64,000 nt of DNA, taken from positions 1-64,000 of the forward strand of contig DATAUW010000009.1 in the NCBI GenBank assembly GCA_036268055.1, written 5' to 3'. The notes under the pieces were generated by a model. It was not told the DNA's origin. It worked only from the letters and a program-made list of their open reading frames with translations, and did no database searches. The position numbers were made by a program, and so were the translations under genes. Source of the DNA: Verrucomicrobiia bacterium. GTDB lineage: Bacteria; Verrucomicrobiota; Verrucomicrobiia; Limisphaerales; Pedosphaeraceae. Position 1 is the first letter of the stretch, and every line of letters begins with the position of its first letter. This document shows, piece after piece, positions 37,577-46,221 of this stretch.

Positions 37577-39517
37577 TCAATCCGCGCTGGTCGAGCGGCG
37601 ATCCACGCCCGCAATCTCCGGAGGAAAGGCCAGCGTACCGCGCCGATAATCCTTAATGCGCCATTGCAGGCACGGCCAGTATTTTTTGTGATTGCCCTGG
37701 TTGCGAGTTGGCCAATAAGTGTAAAACTCGCGATCAAGTTGTTGCAGTTCCGCAATATTCTTTTTCGCGTCGCGCTTCGCGGTGGCCGATTGTCCCGCGG
37801 CAAGCGACTGCTGCCATAACATAAATTTGCAAGAGTGCGCAGCCATGCGTGCGGCGAGATTCAATTCGGTTTTTAACATCTTTCCACTAGCGGAAGATGG
37901 CCGTGCTTGCTGAAGAATGGAAAGTTGTTTTTCCATTTCAGCCAAGGCGGCGCACACATTGTCTGGCGCGATCCGCGCGTAATATTTCAATCCATCGCGG
38001 CAAAACAGTTCGAGCAATTTTGGCGGCGGCGCTGCAATCGTCGCACCGAAAGGAGTGACGTTGGGAGCAAAATATTTAAATTTAGTGTGCGCGAATCCCA
38101 GTGCAAATGCAGCCTCGCCAGCTTTGCCACTCGGGTCTTCAAAAATGTCGCGATTAGCGACGGGCACGAGCAAATTTTCATCATAACTCGCCGCGCACCA
38201 ACTCAAGGCGGCACCGGCAACATACGGAATGTAGCTCGCGGCCAGCGGTTGCATGTGGCCACCGTCGCCCCAATCGGTGTTGAGATAGCCGATGGCCCCG
38301 TGCTTGCGTCCCACGAGCGCGGCGGCTTTGAGATTGGCGAGCGCGGTGTCGTGACGTCCGATCAAAGTCATCCACGTGGACGTGCCGGGACAGACGTAAA
38401 AAGGAACCTTCGAGCGGGCAAAAATTGCGGCTTCTTTTTCAAAAGGATGATTCGCCTCGTAACCCCAATTCAGCGCGACGACATCGCGCGGCAATTCTTT
38501 TACCAATTCGGGATAATGCAAAATAATATCACCCCAAAAAAGCATCTGCTTTTTGCGCGCACGCGTTTCGCGATAAATCTTTTTTAAGAAATCAACATAG
38601 ACCTGGCCTTTGCCAATTTTTTTGCACAAGGCTTCGCTTTGACCGCGGCCAAGATCCCAGGTTTCATCACAACCCACGTTAAAACGGTTGCTCGTAAAAT
38701 TGGGAAGCAACTCATCATAGAGGCTGCGAAGAAAGGGCAGCGTGCCTGGATTATTTGACGCGAGCGTCGCGGGTTGACGCAGAAATGCGCCGCCCTGATC
38801 GGGCCACGCAGCGGAAGTTTCGGCGAGGCGTTTGAGCGGGGGATAAGCGAGCCAATAGCGGAGATGGCCGAACGAATTTTGGTTGGGAACAAGTTCGATG
38901 CCGAGTTTGCGGCAATGGGCATCCAATTTTAAAATGTCCTCACCCGTTAGCGCGCCCCAATCGCGCCACACCTCGGAATAATTCCGATAGGCAAATGTGT
39001 GCTCGGTGTAGAGTTGAAATTCATTGATCTTGAAATCGGCGAGCTGGCTGGCCAACTCGAATAAAGTTTCCAATCGCGGCACGCGTCCGCGCGAGACATC
39101 CAGCATCACGCCGCGATGCGGAAAATCCGGATAATCATGAATGATCGCACAAGGGATGCGTCGCCCATATTCACGAAATAATTGGCGCAGCGTCGCCACC
39201 GCCGCACGCAAACCTTCCTCATCGTGATAACCAATTTTAATTCCGTCCGCCGCGACCGTCAGCGAATAACTACCGGCAGATTTTGGCGCATCAAATTTAG
39301 GCGACGCCTGAATAGTCGGCTGAAAACCTTTTGGAACCGCAACCGCCAATTCAAGCTTAACACCAATCGCTTCCGCAGCGGATTGCAACCGAGCAGCGAT
39401 CGGCAAAAGGACGTTGTCCCGTGGCAATGCGGGGTCGAGCAGCAACGTGGCATGCGGAGGCAACTCCAACGTGCCGGACCGACGTTTAAGCGACCGAGGG
39501 TAGGGGAGAAGTTTCAA
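37577..39517 (-). CDS. GH20 beta-N-acetylhexosaminidase-like protein, apparently cytoplasmic
   Basis: 646 residues. The N-terminal part (about 1-115) is a GH20b domain (IGYHDEEGLRAAVATLRQLF), and the TIM barrel begins at PDFPHRGVMLDVSRGRVP. The catalytic Asp-Glu pair is in FNVGCDETWDLG, used in substrate-assisted removal of terminal GlcNAc or GalNAc. A C-terminal helical region of about 130 residues is longer than in small GH20 enzymes. No signal peptide is seen, so it may act on imported sugars. A TGA lies 18 bases upstream in frame, so the TTG at 39517 is the first possible start. It follows leuD by 15 bases. Confidence 0.87.
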   Translation of the reverse strand: MKLLPYPRSLKRRSGTLELPPHATLLLDPALPRDNVLLPIAARLQSAAEAIGVKLELAVAVPKGFQPTIQASPKFDAPKSAGSYSLTVAADGIKIGYHDEEGLRAAVATLRQLFREYGRRIPCAIIHDYPDFPHRGVMLDVSRGRVPRLETLFELASQLADFKINEFQLYTEHTFAYRNYSEVWRDWGALTGEDILKLDAHCRKLGIELVPNQNSFGHLRYWLAYPPLKRLAETSAAWPDQGGAFLRQPATLASNNPGTLPFLRSLYDELLPNFTSNRFNVGCDETWDLGRGQSEALCKKIGKGQVYVDFLKKIYRETRARKKQMLFWGDIILHYPELVKELPRDVVALNWGYEANHPFEKEAAIFARSKVPFYVCPGTSTWMTLIGRHDTALANLKAAALVGRKHGAIGYLNTDWGDGGHMQPLAASYIPYVAGAALSWCAASYDENLLVPVANRDIFEDPSGKAGEAAFALGFAHTKFKYFAPNVTPFGATIAAPPPKLLELFCRDGLKYYARIAPDNVCAALAEMEKQLSILQQARPSSASGKMLKTELNLAARMAAHSCKFMLWQQSLAAGQSATAKRDAKKNIAELQQLDREFYTYWPTRNQGNHKKYWPCLQWRIKDYRRGTLAFPPEIAGVDRRSTSAD

Positions 39518-39532
39518 TTTGCCGCGCCCGCA

Positions 39533-40087
39533 TCAACCTTGCGCCGGGATCATTCCCGATTGGCGGGCGTAATTGAAAAGACCGCCGGCGTCCACTACCG
39601 GCCGCACATCGCCGAGCGGTTTGAACGAACACACTTTGCCGGTCGCCTTCACCGTGACGCTCGAGGCATCAAGATCAACCGTGACGACATCGCCCGTCTT
39701 GAGGACGTCGCAAAGCCGGTCTTTGCACTCGCAAGGATAAAGCTCGCCGGTGGCAACGCAGTTGCGGAAAAAAATCCGGGCAAAACTTTCGGCTAGAATA
39801 ATCCTGCAAGCGGCCGATCCCAGGGCAATCGGCGCGTGCTCGCGGGAACTGCCGCAGCCAAAATTGCGCCCGCCGACGACAATGGGATATTCGCTATCAA
39901 GCTGGCCGTCCTTGACAAAACGGGTCGGATACAGCGATTCGGGCAAACCGCACAACGCATAAGCGCCGAGCTTGATATATTCGTCGGGAATGGTCGGGAC
40001 GAGGTTCAGGTATTGCGCGGGAATGATTTGATCGGTGTCAATGTTGTCGCGCACCACATAAACCGGACCAGTAAAAACTGTTTGCAT
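39533..40087 (-). CDS. leuD: 3-isopropylmalate dehydratase small subunit
   Basis: Small swivelling subunit of the leucine-pathway isomerase. The 184-residue protein has NIDTDQIIPAQYL, the substrate loop NFGCGSSREHAP and IILAESFARIFFRNC, all characteristic of the archaeal/bacterial short LeuD type. It works with LeuC, which is not in the window; the two subunits are often adjacent, so here they appear separated or LeuC is elsewhere. The GH20 gene follows with a 15-base gap. Confidence 0.93.
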   Translation of the reverse strand: MQTVFTGPVYVVRDNIDTDQIIPAQYLNLVPTIPDEYIKLGAYALCGLPESLYPTRFVKDGQLDSEYPIVVGGRNFGCGSSREHAPIALGSAACRIILAESFARIFFRNCVATGELYPCECKDRLCDVLKTGDVVTVDLDASSVTVKATGKVCSFKPLGDVRPVVDAGGLFNYARQSGMIPAQG

Positions 40088-40150
40088 GCGGACAATTTGA
40101 CCCGTCGCGCGTGAGTTTTCAACCAGATTTAATTCGCGAGACGATTTGAC

Positions 40151-40324
40151 CTATCGCCGCCCGCCGCGGCGTCGCTGCTTCTTGGCCCGATTCTTCAAAT
40201 GACCATCAATCAACACCGCGGCGATGAACACGACCGTTATCAATACGATCACCATCAGCACGGCAATGGCAGGATTCTCTTCGATCGCGCGTTCCCACCG
40301 CAAAATTTCGGTATGCATGTCCAT
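40151..40324 (-). CDS. Small single-pass membrane protein
   Basis: 57 residues from the ATG at 40324 (another ATG is at 40318). A helical lead MHTEILRWERAIEENP is followed by one strongly hydrophobic helix (about 18-42) and a basic tail HLKNRAKKQRRRGGRR. The positive tail suggests that the C-terminus stays in the cytoplasm. I know no family for it. It lies upstream of leuD with a 63-base gap, in the same direction, and is divergent from serS. Confidence 0.6.
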   Translation of the reverse strand: MDMHTEILRWERAIEENPAIAVLMVIVLITVVFIAAVLIDGHLKNRAKKQRRRGGRR

Positions 40325-40418
40325 GCCTGTGCTGAACGCTCTTATAAAGAGAAACTTAAACGGCGTCAACCCTGCGGATTGCGCCACAGCCAAAAGCATT
40401 TTCTGAATCGAATCCCGC

Positions 40419-40452
40419 TTGCCCTGTGAAGGCGGCTTCCTATAATCGCGCG
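40419..40452 (+). promoter_or_regulatory. serS promoter, leaderless layout
   Basis: TTGCCC (40419-40424), a 16-base spacer, and a perfect -10 TATAAT (40441-40446), followed by six bases and the ATG at 40453. Transcription is expected to start at or next to the A of the start codon. No Shine-Dalgarno sequence precedes the ATG. Confidence 0.7.
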
Positions 40453-41754
40453 ATGTTGGATATCAAATTGATCCGCGAACAAACGGATAAGGTCCGCCAG
40501 CGGCTCGCCACGCGCGGGGCAGGGGACGAGACCAAGCTTGACGAAATTTTGAAATACGACGAGCAGCGGCGCAAGCTGCTTGTCGAAGTCGAAGGTTTGA
40601 AGGCGCAACGCAACCGTGTGTCCAAGGAAATCGGCGCGTTGATGGGCCAGAAAAAAAATGCTGAAGCCGAGGAAAAGAAAAAGGAAACGCGCGATCTTGG
40701 CGACAAAATAACGGACCTCGACAAACAGGCCGCGGCCGCTGAGGCCTCGCGCGACGATTTGATGTTGCGCCTGCCGAATGTTCCGCACGATACGGTGACG
40801 GTTGGCAAAACTGCGGAAGAAAATCCCGAAATGCGCACGTGGGGCGCAAAGCCGGATTTTGCTTTCAAGCCGAAATCGCACACGGAATTATGTGAGAGTT
40901 TGAAGCTGGTGGATTTTGCGCGCGGGGCAAAGCTTTCCGGCAGCGGATTTTTGCTTTACACAAATTGGGGCGCGAAGCTCGAACGTGCGCTGATTCAATT
41001 TCTGCTGGAGTTGCACACGAGCCAGCACGGTTACACGGAAGTTTCACCGCCCTACATCATCAGCCAGGAATGCATGACCGGCGTGGGGCAATTCCCAAAA
41101 TTTTTCGACCAGGCTTACGCGGTGCAGGAAGGCCAGGACAACTCCACGCTCGGAAAACTTTATTTGCTGCCGACCGCCGAGGCGCCGGTGGCAAACATTC
41201 ATCGCGAAGAAATTTTGCCGGAGAAACAATTACCGATTCAATATTGCGCCTACAGTCCATGCTTCCGCGCGGAAGCGGGCGCGGCGGGCGTCGGCACGCG
41301 CGGGATGATTCGCGTGCATCAGTTCGACAAAGTCGAACTCATCAAAATCACGAAACCCGAGCACGGCTATAATGAATTGGAAAAACTCGTCGCGAACGCC
41401 GAACGCGTGTTGCAAATGCTCGGTCTGCATTATCGTGTGATCATGCTATGCACGGGCGACATGGGTTTCACCAGCGCGAAGACTTACGACATCGAGGTTT
41501 GGGCGCCAGGGCAGGGACAGTATCTCGAAGTTTCAAGTTGCTCCAACTGCGAAGATTTCCAGGCGCGGCGCATGGGCCTGAGATTCAAGACCGAGACGGG
41601 CGAAAATAAATTTCCACACATTCTCAACGGCAGCGGAACCGCGCTCGCGCGATTGTTCGTCGCCTTGCTCGAGACGTATCAACAGGCGGACGGCAGTGTG
41701 CTCGTGCCGGCGCCGTTACAACCTTTCCTCAAAACCGATCGCATCAAGAATTAA
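40453..41754 (+). CDS. serS: Seryl-tRNA synthetase
   Basis: Charges tRNA-Ser. From the ATG at 40453 (433 residues) it starts MLDIKLIREQTDKVRQRL, the standard opening of the N-terminal antiparallel coiled coil (to about residue 105). Class II motifs follow: motif 2 in YSPCFRAEAGAAGVGTRGMIRVHQF and motif 3 in NGSGTALARLFVALLE. Frame upstream of 40453 (to 40426) is open but holds the -10 element, so the internal ATG is chosen. Length is normal. Confidence 0.95.
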   Translation: MLDIKLIREQTDKVRQRLATRGAGDETKLDEILKYDEQRRKLLVEVEGLKAQRNRVSKEIGALMGQKKNAEAEEKKKETRDLGDKITDLDKQAAAAEASRDDLMLRLPNVPHDTVTVGKTAEENPEMRTWGAKPDFAFKPKSHTELCESLKLVDFARGAKLSGSGFLLYTNWGAKLERALIQFLLELHTSQHGYTEVSPPYIISQECMTGVGQFPKFFDQAYAVQEGQDNSTLGKLYLLPTAEAPVANIHREEILPEKQLPIQYCAYSPCFRAEAGAAGVGTRGMIRVHQFDKVELIKITKPEHGYNELEKLVANAERVLQMLGLHYRVIMLCTGDMGFTSAKTYDIEVWAPGQGQYLEVSSCSNCEDFQARRMGLRFKTETGENKFPHILNGSGTALARLFVALLETYQQADGSVLVPAPLQPFLKTDRIKN

Positions 41755-41790
41755 CGGATATTTTCTCCCCGTCGCGCCGTTAAATCCAAA

Positions 41791-43230
41791 ATGAAAATCC
41801 TGCTCGCCAGCAGCGAAGTCCATCCCTACTCGAAAACGGGCGGCCTCGCCGACATGGTGGGCTCGCTGGCCAAGGCCCTCGCCAGCGCGGGTCATCAAGT
41901 GGGAATCGTCACGCCGCTGTATCGCGGCATTCGCGAGCGGTTTCCGCGTATTCGCAAAATGGATTGGGCGATGGAATTGCCGCTCGGCACGCGCAAGGTG
42001 CAGGCCGAAGTGTGGAAATCCGAACCGGAACCTGGCCTGACAATTTATTTCATCAACCAGCCGGATTTTTATAATCGCGGCGGATTGTATCTCGACAGCA
42101 AGGGCGACTACGCGGACAACGCCGACCGGTTCATTTTTTTCTCCAAAGCGGTGGCGCAGCTCGCGCGTTTTTTGCCGTGGCAACCGGAAGTGGTTCACGC
42201 CAACGATTGGCAAACGGGATTGGTGCCGCTGTTGATGCTGCATCAAAAACTTCACGAAGGCTGGATCAACATTCCCAAGACCTGTTTCACGATCCACAAT
42301 CTCGCGTATCAAGGCTATTTTTCCGCTGCGCAATATGAACTGACCAATTTGCCCAAGGAATATTTCAACCAGCACGGCGTGGAATCCTACGGGCAGATGA
42401 ATTGCCTCAAGGCAGGCATCGCGTTCGCTGATGTTATCACAACGGTGAGCCCGCGCTACGCGCGCGAAATCACCACGCAGGAATCCGGCTGCGGCCTCGA
42501 TGAATTATTGCGCCGTCGGCAAAAATCGTTGTTCGGAATTTTAAACGGTGTGGACTACGCGGAATGGAACACGACGGATAACTCGTTTTTGCCGTTCCCA
42601 TATTCGTGGCGCAGCCTCGCAGGAAAAGCGAAGGACAAACTCGAGTTGCAAAAGGAACTCGGCTTGCCAATCGCGGCAAACGTCCCATTGTTCGGCAGCG
42701 TAACGCGGCTGGCAGACCAAAAAGGACTCGATATTCAATTGGGCGCGCTCGAGGAAATGTTGAGCACGAACATGCAGTTCGCCTTGCTCGGCAGCGGCTC
42801 ACCGATTTTTGAAAAAGCGTATCGCGATCTTCAAGTGCGTTATCCCGGCAAAGTTGCGGCACGAATCGGATTCGACCAGGGGCTGTCGCATCGCATCGAG
42901 GCGGGTTGTGATTTTTATTTGATGCCGTCGAAGTTTGAGCCGTGCGGGTTGAACCAGATGTATAGCCTGCGTTACGGGACGATTCCCATCGTGCGCATGA
43001 CCGGCGGCTTGGATGATTCAGTGGTGGACATCGTGGAAAATCGCGACCGCGCCACGGGCATCAAATTCGAGGAATATTCCGCGCGCGCGCTGGCCAAGGC
43101 GATGCGCAAGGCGCTCGTCCTATATGGCGAGCCGAAGCTGCTGCGCCATTACCAGCGCAACGCCATGCGCGCCGATTTTTCCTGGGACAGCATGGTTGGG
43201 CGTTATCTCGAAGCTTACCGGGCGGGCTGA
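41791..43230 (+). CDS. glgA: Glycogen synthase (ADP-glucose), GT5
   Basis: Extends alpha-1,4-glucan from ADP-glucose. The 479-residue protein has the ADP-glucose motif SKTGGLADMVGSLAKAL at the start, VVHANDWQTGLVPLL, and the C-terminal retaining GT block PSKFEPCGLNQMYSLRYGTIPIVRMTGGLDD. Length is normal for bacterial GlgA. It follows serS by 36 bases on the same strand. No other glycogen genes are in the window. Confidence 0.95.
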   Translation: MKILLASSEVHPYSKTGGLADMVGSLAKALASAGHQVGIVTPLYRGIRERFPRIRKMDWAMELPLGTRKVQAEVWKSEPEPGLTIYFINQPDFYNRGGLYLDSKGDYADNADRFIFFSKAVAQLARFLPWQPEVVHANDWQTGLVPLLMLHQKLHEGWINIPKTCFTIHNLAYQGYFSAAQYELTNLPKEYFNQHGVESYGQMNCLKAGIAFADVITTVSPRYAREITTQESGCGLDELLRRRQKSLFGILNGVDYAEWNTTDNSFLPFPYSWRSLAGKAKDKLELQKELGLPIAANVPLFGSVTRLADQKGLDIQLGALEEMLSTNMQFALLGSGSPIFEKAYRDLQVRYPGKVAARIGFDQGLSHRIEAGCDFYLMPSKFEPCGLNQMYSLRYGTIPIVRMTGGLDDSVVDIVENRDRATGIKFEEYSARALAKAMRKALVLYGEPKLLRHYQRNAMRADFSWDSMVGRYLEAYRAG

Positions 43231-43282
43231 GCCGTTTGTAAATGTGCTTTTCGGCGGGCCGCGATTTTGATTTCATGGGGGC

Positions 43283-44314
43283 ATGTCCGATGCTGTGATT
43301 CGACGTTGTCCGCGCTGTGGGCGAAAGGCCCATGACCGGATGCTTTTGCAATGTCCCGACTGCCGCGTGCCGTTCGTCTTCGAGGAGGAAACTTTTGGCG
43401 GCCTCACCCAGGAACAACTCCGACTTATCGCCGGACAAATTTTCGGTTCGTGGAAATTCTGGGCGGTGCTCATCGTGCTCGTGGGCTCGGCGTCATGGGC
43501 GGTCGTCACTGTGGCGGACCGGGTGATTGACGCGCGCGCCAAACAATATCTCAACACGCTCGAACAAAACGCCACCAACCACATCGGTGCCGCGTTCGGA
43601 CAAATCTCGAACCAGATCGCGCTGGAATTTCGCCAGCCGCGCATCCGCAACACGATCGAGCAAGTCGCGCGCAACCGGGCAGGGGACATCCTCACCAATG
43701 GCGTGCGGCCAACGCTCGAAGCTTTTCAGGATGCGCTCGATTCCGCGACCAGCGCGCTCCAACGGTCGAGCAACGCCATCGCCAAACTCGAAGCCGACGC
43801 CCTCGCTGCGCAACGCCGGATTCCCCCGCCCGCGCCGGTCGTGCCCGTGACGGCTCCCATCGCGGTCGTTCAAACCAACGTCGTCGCACCACCCGTTGTA
43901 ACCACCTCGCAATCTCCCGCCACACCGACTGCGCCGCCGACCGTCAAATTAGCCTTGGCCAACCGCACCATAACCCAGGCGGGGCAGCATTATATTCTCA
44001 CGCTCTTTTTTCGCGCGACCTTCGTGAACGGCGCGACCAGCGGCATGGTGGACGTCGCGGCGGGAACCTACAATCAAACCGCAAAAATTCTAAACTTTGC
44101 GTCCATGACCTCGAGCCCCAGCGAAGCCGCCTCGATCAACGCCGAGGCTGACGTAGCCCGGCTGCGCTTCGGCGTCTCCGACCGCGAAACCCCGACCCTG
44201 GTCATCGAATTCTCCGGCCCGACCATCGTCCGCCTCGTCAGCGATTCGTTGGACACGGATTTAACTATTCCAATCGCGGCGGACAAGATGCCGATTGCGC
44301 CGGTGGCCAAATAG
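43283..44314 (+). CDS. Membrane protein with N-terminal zinc ribbon, unknown function
   Basis: 343 residues. A double CxxC zinc ribbon (CPRCGRKAHDRMLLQCPDC) opens the protein, followed by a transmembrane helix (about 54-76) and an amphipathic helical region of about 110 residues that may form a coiled coil. A Pro/Val linker and a C-terminal beta-rich domain (about 220-335) come last. The ribbon is predicted on the cytoplasmic side and the rest outside. I know no function; the architecture occurs in other Verrucomicrobia-like genomes. Confidence 0.75.
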   Translation: MSDAVIRRCPRCGRKAHDRMLLQCPDCRVPFVFEEETFGGLTQEQLRLIAGQIFGSWKFWAVLIVLVGSASWAVVTVADRVIDARAKQYLNTLEQNATNHIGAAFGQISNQIALEFRQPRIRNTIEQVARNRAGDILTNGVRPTLEAFQDALDSATSALQRSSNAIAKLEADALAAQRRIPPPAPVVPVTAPIAVVQTNVVAPPVVTTSQSPATPTAPPTVKLALANRTITQAGQHYILTLFFRATFVNGATSGMVDVAAGTYNQTAKILNFASMTSSPSEAASINAEADVARLRFGVSDRETPTLVIEFSGPTIVRLVSDSLDTDLTIPIAADKMPIAPVAK

Positions 44315-44324
44315 ATTTGCGTTT

Positions 44325-44480
44325 ATGACTAAGCCTCGCCGCAAATACGCTTCAAGAAAGCGAACAGAAAGCTCAAAGGTTAAACTTATTCTCACTCCGG
44401 GCAAAATGCCTGTTTTCTCAGTCCCGGGAGGAATTAAGCAGCTTACGCCAAATGCTGTGAAACGTATAGCTGAAATCTGA
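44325..44480 (+). CDS. Small basic protein of 51 residues, hypothetical
   Basis: ATG at 44325 begins MTKPRRKYASRKRTE, a very basic lead, followed by SSKVKLILTPGKMPVFSVPGG and an ending KRIAEI. It starts 10 bases after the zinc-ribbon gene stop and precedes the methyltransferase gene by 63 bases, so it could belong to either. The DNA becomes more AT-rich from here on. It is too short for a fold call; R-M controller proteins are larger and have a helix-turn-helix, which is not evident. Confidence 0.4.
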   Translation: MTKPRRKYASRKRTESSKVKLILTPGKMPVFSVPGGIKQLTPNAVKRIAEI

Positions 44481-44543
44481 CGTATCGCGGCTGGCAAGTA
44501 GGGTGAGGCGGCGATATTCGTGAATTGACCAAACATTGACGAG

Positions 44544-45557
44544 ATGAGACCTTTTCGCACGTTAATGACATTGAAAACAGACATTATCCTGGGCGATTGC
44601 CGGGACATTTTGAGGCAATTTCAACCAGCGACTTTCGATCTCATCGTCACATCTCCGCCTTACGCAGACCAGAGAAGCAAAACCTATGGAGGGATTAAGC
44701 CTGACAAATATGTGAGTTGGTTTTTGGAATGCAGCGCGGAGTTTCGCCGGGTGCTGAAACCGTCCGGGACTTTTATTTTAAATATCAAAGAAAAGGTGCA
44801 AGAAGGTGAACGGCACATTTACGTTTTGGAATTGATATTAGCGCTTCGAAAACAAGGCTGGCTTTGGACGGAGGAATTTATTTGGCACAAACGAAATTGT
44901 CATCCCGGGAAATGGCCAAATCGCTTCCGTGATGCTTGGGAACGCTGCTTGCAATTTAATATTCAGCGCGATTTCAAAATGTTTCAGGAACAAGTGATGG
45001 TGCCAATGGGCGATTGGCGGCACGCTCGATTAAAGAATCTAAGCGAGACGGATAAGAGGCGCGACAACTCGAAAGTCGAAAGTGGTTTTGGAAAAAGAAT
45101 TGCCAACTGGGTCGGTCGCGATCTCGCATATCCGTCGAACGTGCTCCACTTTGCAACCGAATGTAGTAATAAAAATCACTCGGCGGCATTTCCCAAGGCG
45201 CTTCCAGAATGGTTTATAAAGTTATTTACGCAATCCGGAGATTGGGTTCTCGACCCATTCGCCGGTTCGGGCACCACAAATGTTGTGGCTCGCGAACTTG
45301 GCAGAAACTCGGTGGGAATTGACAAAATGACGGAAAACGTCATCCTCGCAAAAAAATATTTAGACCAAACAGATCGGATACCCAATGGCACTGGTCAGCA
45401 TAACGGAAATCACAAAGTTCGTAGAGGCAAACATCCCAAACTTTCACAATTCAAAGTTGGAACGATTGAAGCAACTCCCGCTTCTGAAAGTGCTCTCACG
45501 CAAGAATCCCTATTTATTGAAAGCAAAGGGCCTCGCTACACCTCGAAATCTCGTTAA
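44544..45557 (+). CDS. Site-specific DNA methyltransferase (beta-class, N4-cytosine or N6-adenine)
   Basis: 337 residues that modify DNA to protect against the downstream nuclease. Motif IV TSPPYADQR comes first (about residue 36) and the SAM-binding motif I, LDPFAGSGTT, comes late (about 236), the order of beta-class enzymes. TSPPY is common in N4-cytosine enzymes. The last about 60 residues (after LAKKYLDQTD) lack family features and overlap the nuclease gene in another frame. An internal ATG at 44565 is an alternative start. Lower GC than the neighbours suggests transfer. Confidence 0.9.
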   Translation: MRPFRTLMTLKTDIILGDCRDILRQFQPATFDLIVTSPPYADQRSKTYGGIKPDKYVSWFLECSAEFRRVLKPSGTFILNIKEKVQEGERHIYVLELILALRKQGWLWTEEFIWHKRNCHPGKWPNRFRDAWERCLQFNIQRDFKMFQEQVMVPMGDWRHARLKNLSETDKRRDNSKVESGFGKRIANWVGRDLAYPSNVLHFATECSNKNHSAAFPKALPEWFIKLFTQSGDWVLDPFAGSGTTNVVARELGRNSVGIDKMTENVILAKKYLDQTDRIPNGTGQHNGNHKVRRGKHPKLSQFKVGTIEATPASESALTQESLFIESKGPRYTSKSR

Positions 45558-46128
45558 AGCCATTTTAGATGCGCATTTGTCGTCTCAGGAGGAAACCATA
45601 CTTGGTGGATTCCTCGAAGATTTGGCGATTTTTATTTGCACAAAGGCCTACAAAGCGCACGGAAAATCTACAACGACTGGATTGGATCTCGAATTCGACA
45701 AAGATGGAAAGCGTTGCTTGGTGGCTATTAAATCTGGCCCCGCCTGGGGCAATAGCAGTCAGATCGAAAAAATGAGATCGGATTTTAAAACGGCTGCGAA
45801 GGTTTATCGCCAAAATAGAGCTGCGCTTCCGGTAATGTGTGTTAATGGATGCTGTTACGGGAAGCAGGCCAAAAGCGTTGAAGATAAAGGTGACTACGTA
45901 AAACTTTGCGGACAACGATTTTGGGCGTTCATTTCAGGAGACTCGCAACTTTATATCAAATTAATTGAACCAATCGGTCACAATGCGACGGAAAGAAACG
46001 CGCAATTTTTAGCACAGTACGAATTGGTTGTTGATGAATTTACAGATTTATTTCGGAAGAATTTTTGCGATAAAGATAATAATATACTTTGGGAAAAGTT
46101 GACTAAAGCCTCGTCTCAAGCCCCATAA
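45385..46128 (+). CDS. Type II restriction endonuclease, probably PmeII-like
   Basis: 247 residues that pair with the upstream methyltransferase. The nuclease core shows a PD-(D/E)xK type arrangement: GLDLEFDKDGKRCLVAIKSGPAWGN is represented here by its Asp and the AIKSGP strand, about 18 residues apart, and the block SSEET-like SSQEETILGGFLEDLA precedes it. The KSGP-x-WGNS-x-Q pattern recalls the PmeII family; recognition from memory, not from a search. The ATG at 45385 lies within the methyltransferase gene (173-base out-of-frame overlap), and the N-terminal FHNSKLERL...KNPYLLKAKGL looks genuine. Recognition sequence unknown. Confidence 0.82.
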   Translation: MALVSITEITKFVEANIPNFHNSKLERLKQLPLLKVLSRKNPYLLKAKGLATPRNLVKAILDAHLSSQEETILGGFLEDLAIFICTKAYKAHGKSTTTGLDLEFDKDGKRCLVAIKSGPAWGNSSQIEKMRSDFKTAAKVYRQNRAALPVMCVNGCCYGKQAKSVEDKGDYVKLCGQRFWAFISGDSQLYIKLIEPIGHNATERNAQFLAQYELVVDEFTDLFRKNFCDKDNNILWEKLTKASSQAP

Positions 46129-46144
46129 GAGATTGCGACAAAAT

Positions 46145-46164
46145 ATGTTAGATATAACTAACAT
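46145..46164. repeat. AT-rich hairpin after the restriction gene
   Basis: Perfect 7-base-pair stem ATGTTAG / CTAACAT around ATATAA, 17 bases after the nuclease stop and before the convergent signal peptidase gene. Weakly stable and without a clear T run; perhaps a terminator remnant. Confidence 0.35.
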
Positions 46165-46221
46165 TGTGCGCATATAATATATTCTGATAACGGAGCCATT
46201 GGAATGATTCATTTGATAATC

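Noticed and set aside
44325-44480. R-M controller (C) protein
   Set aside because: Too short and no helix-turn-helix pattern can be seen; kept as hypothetical.
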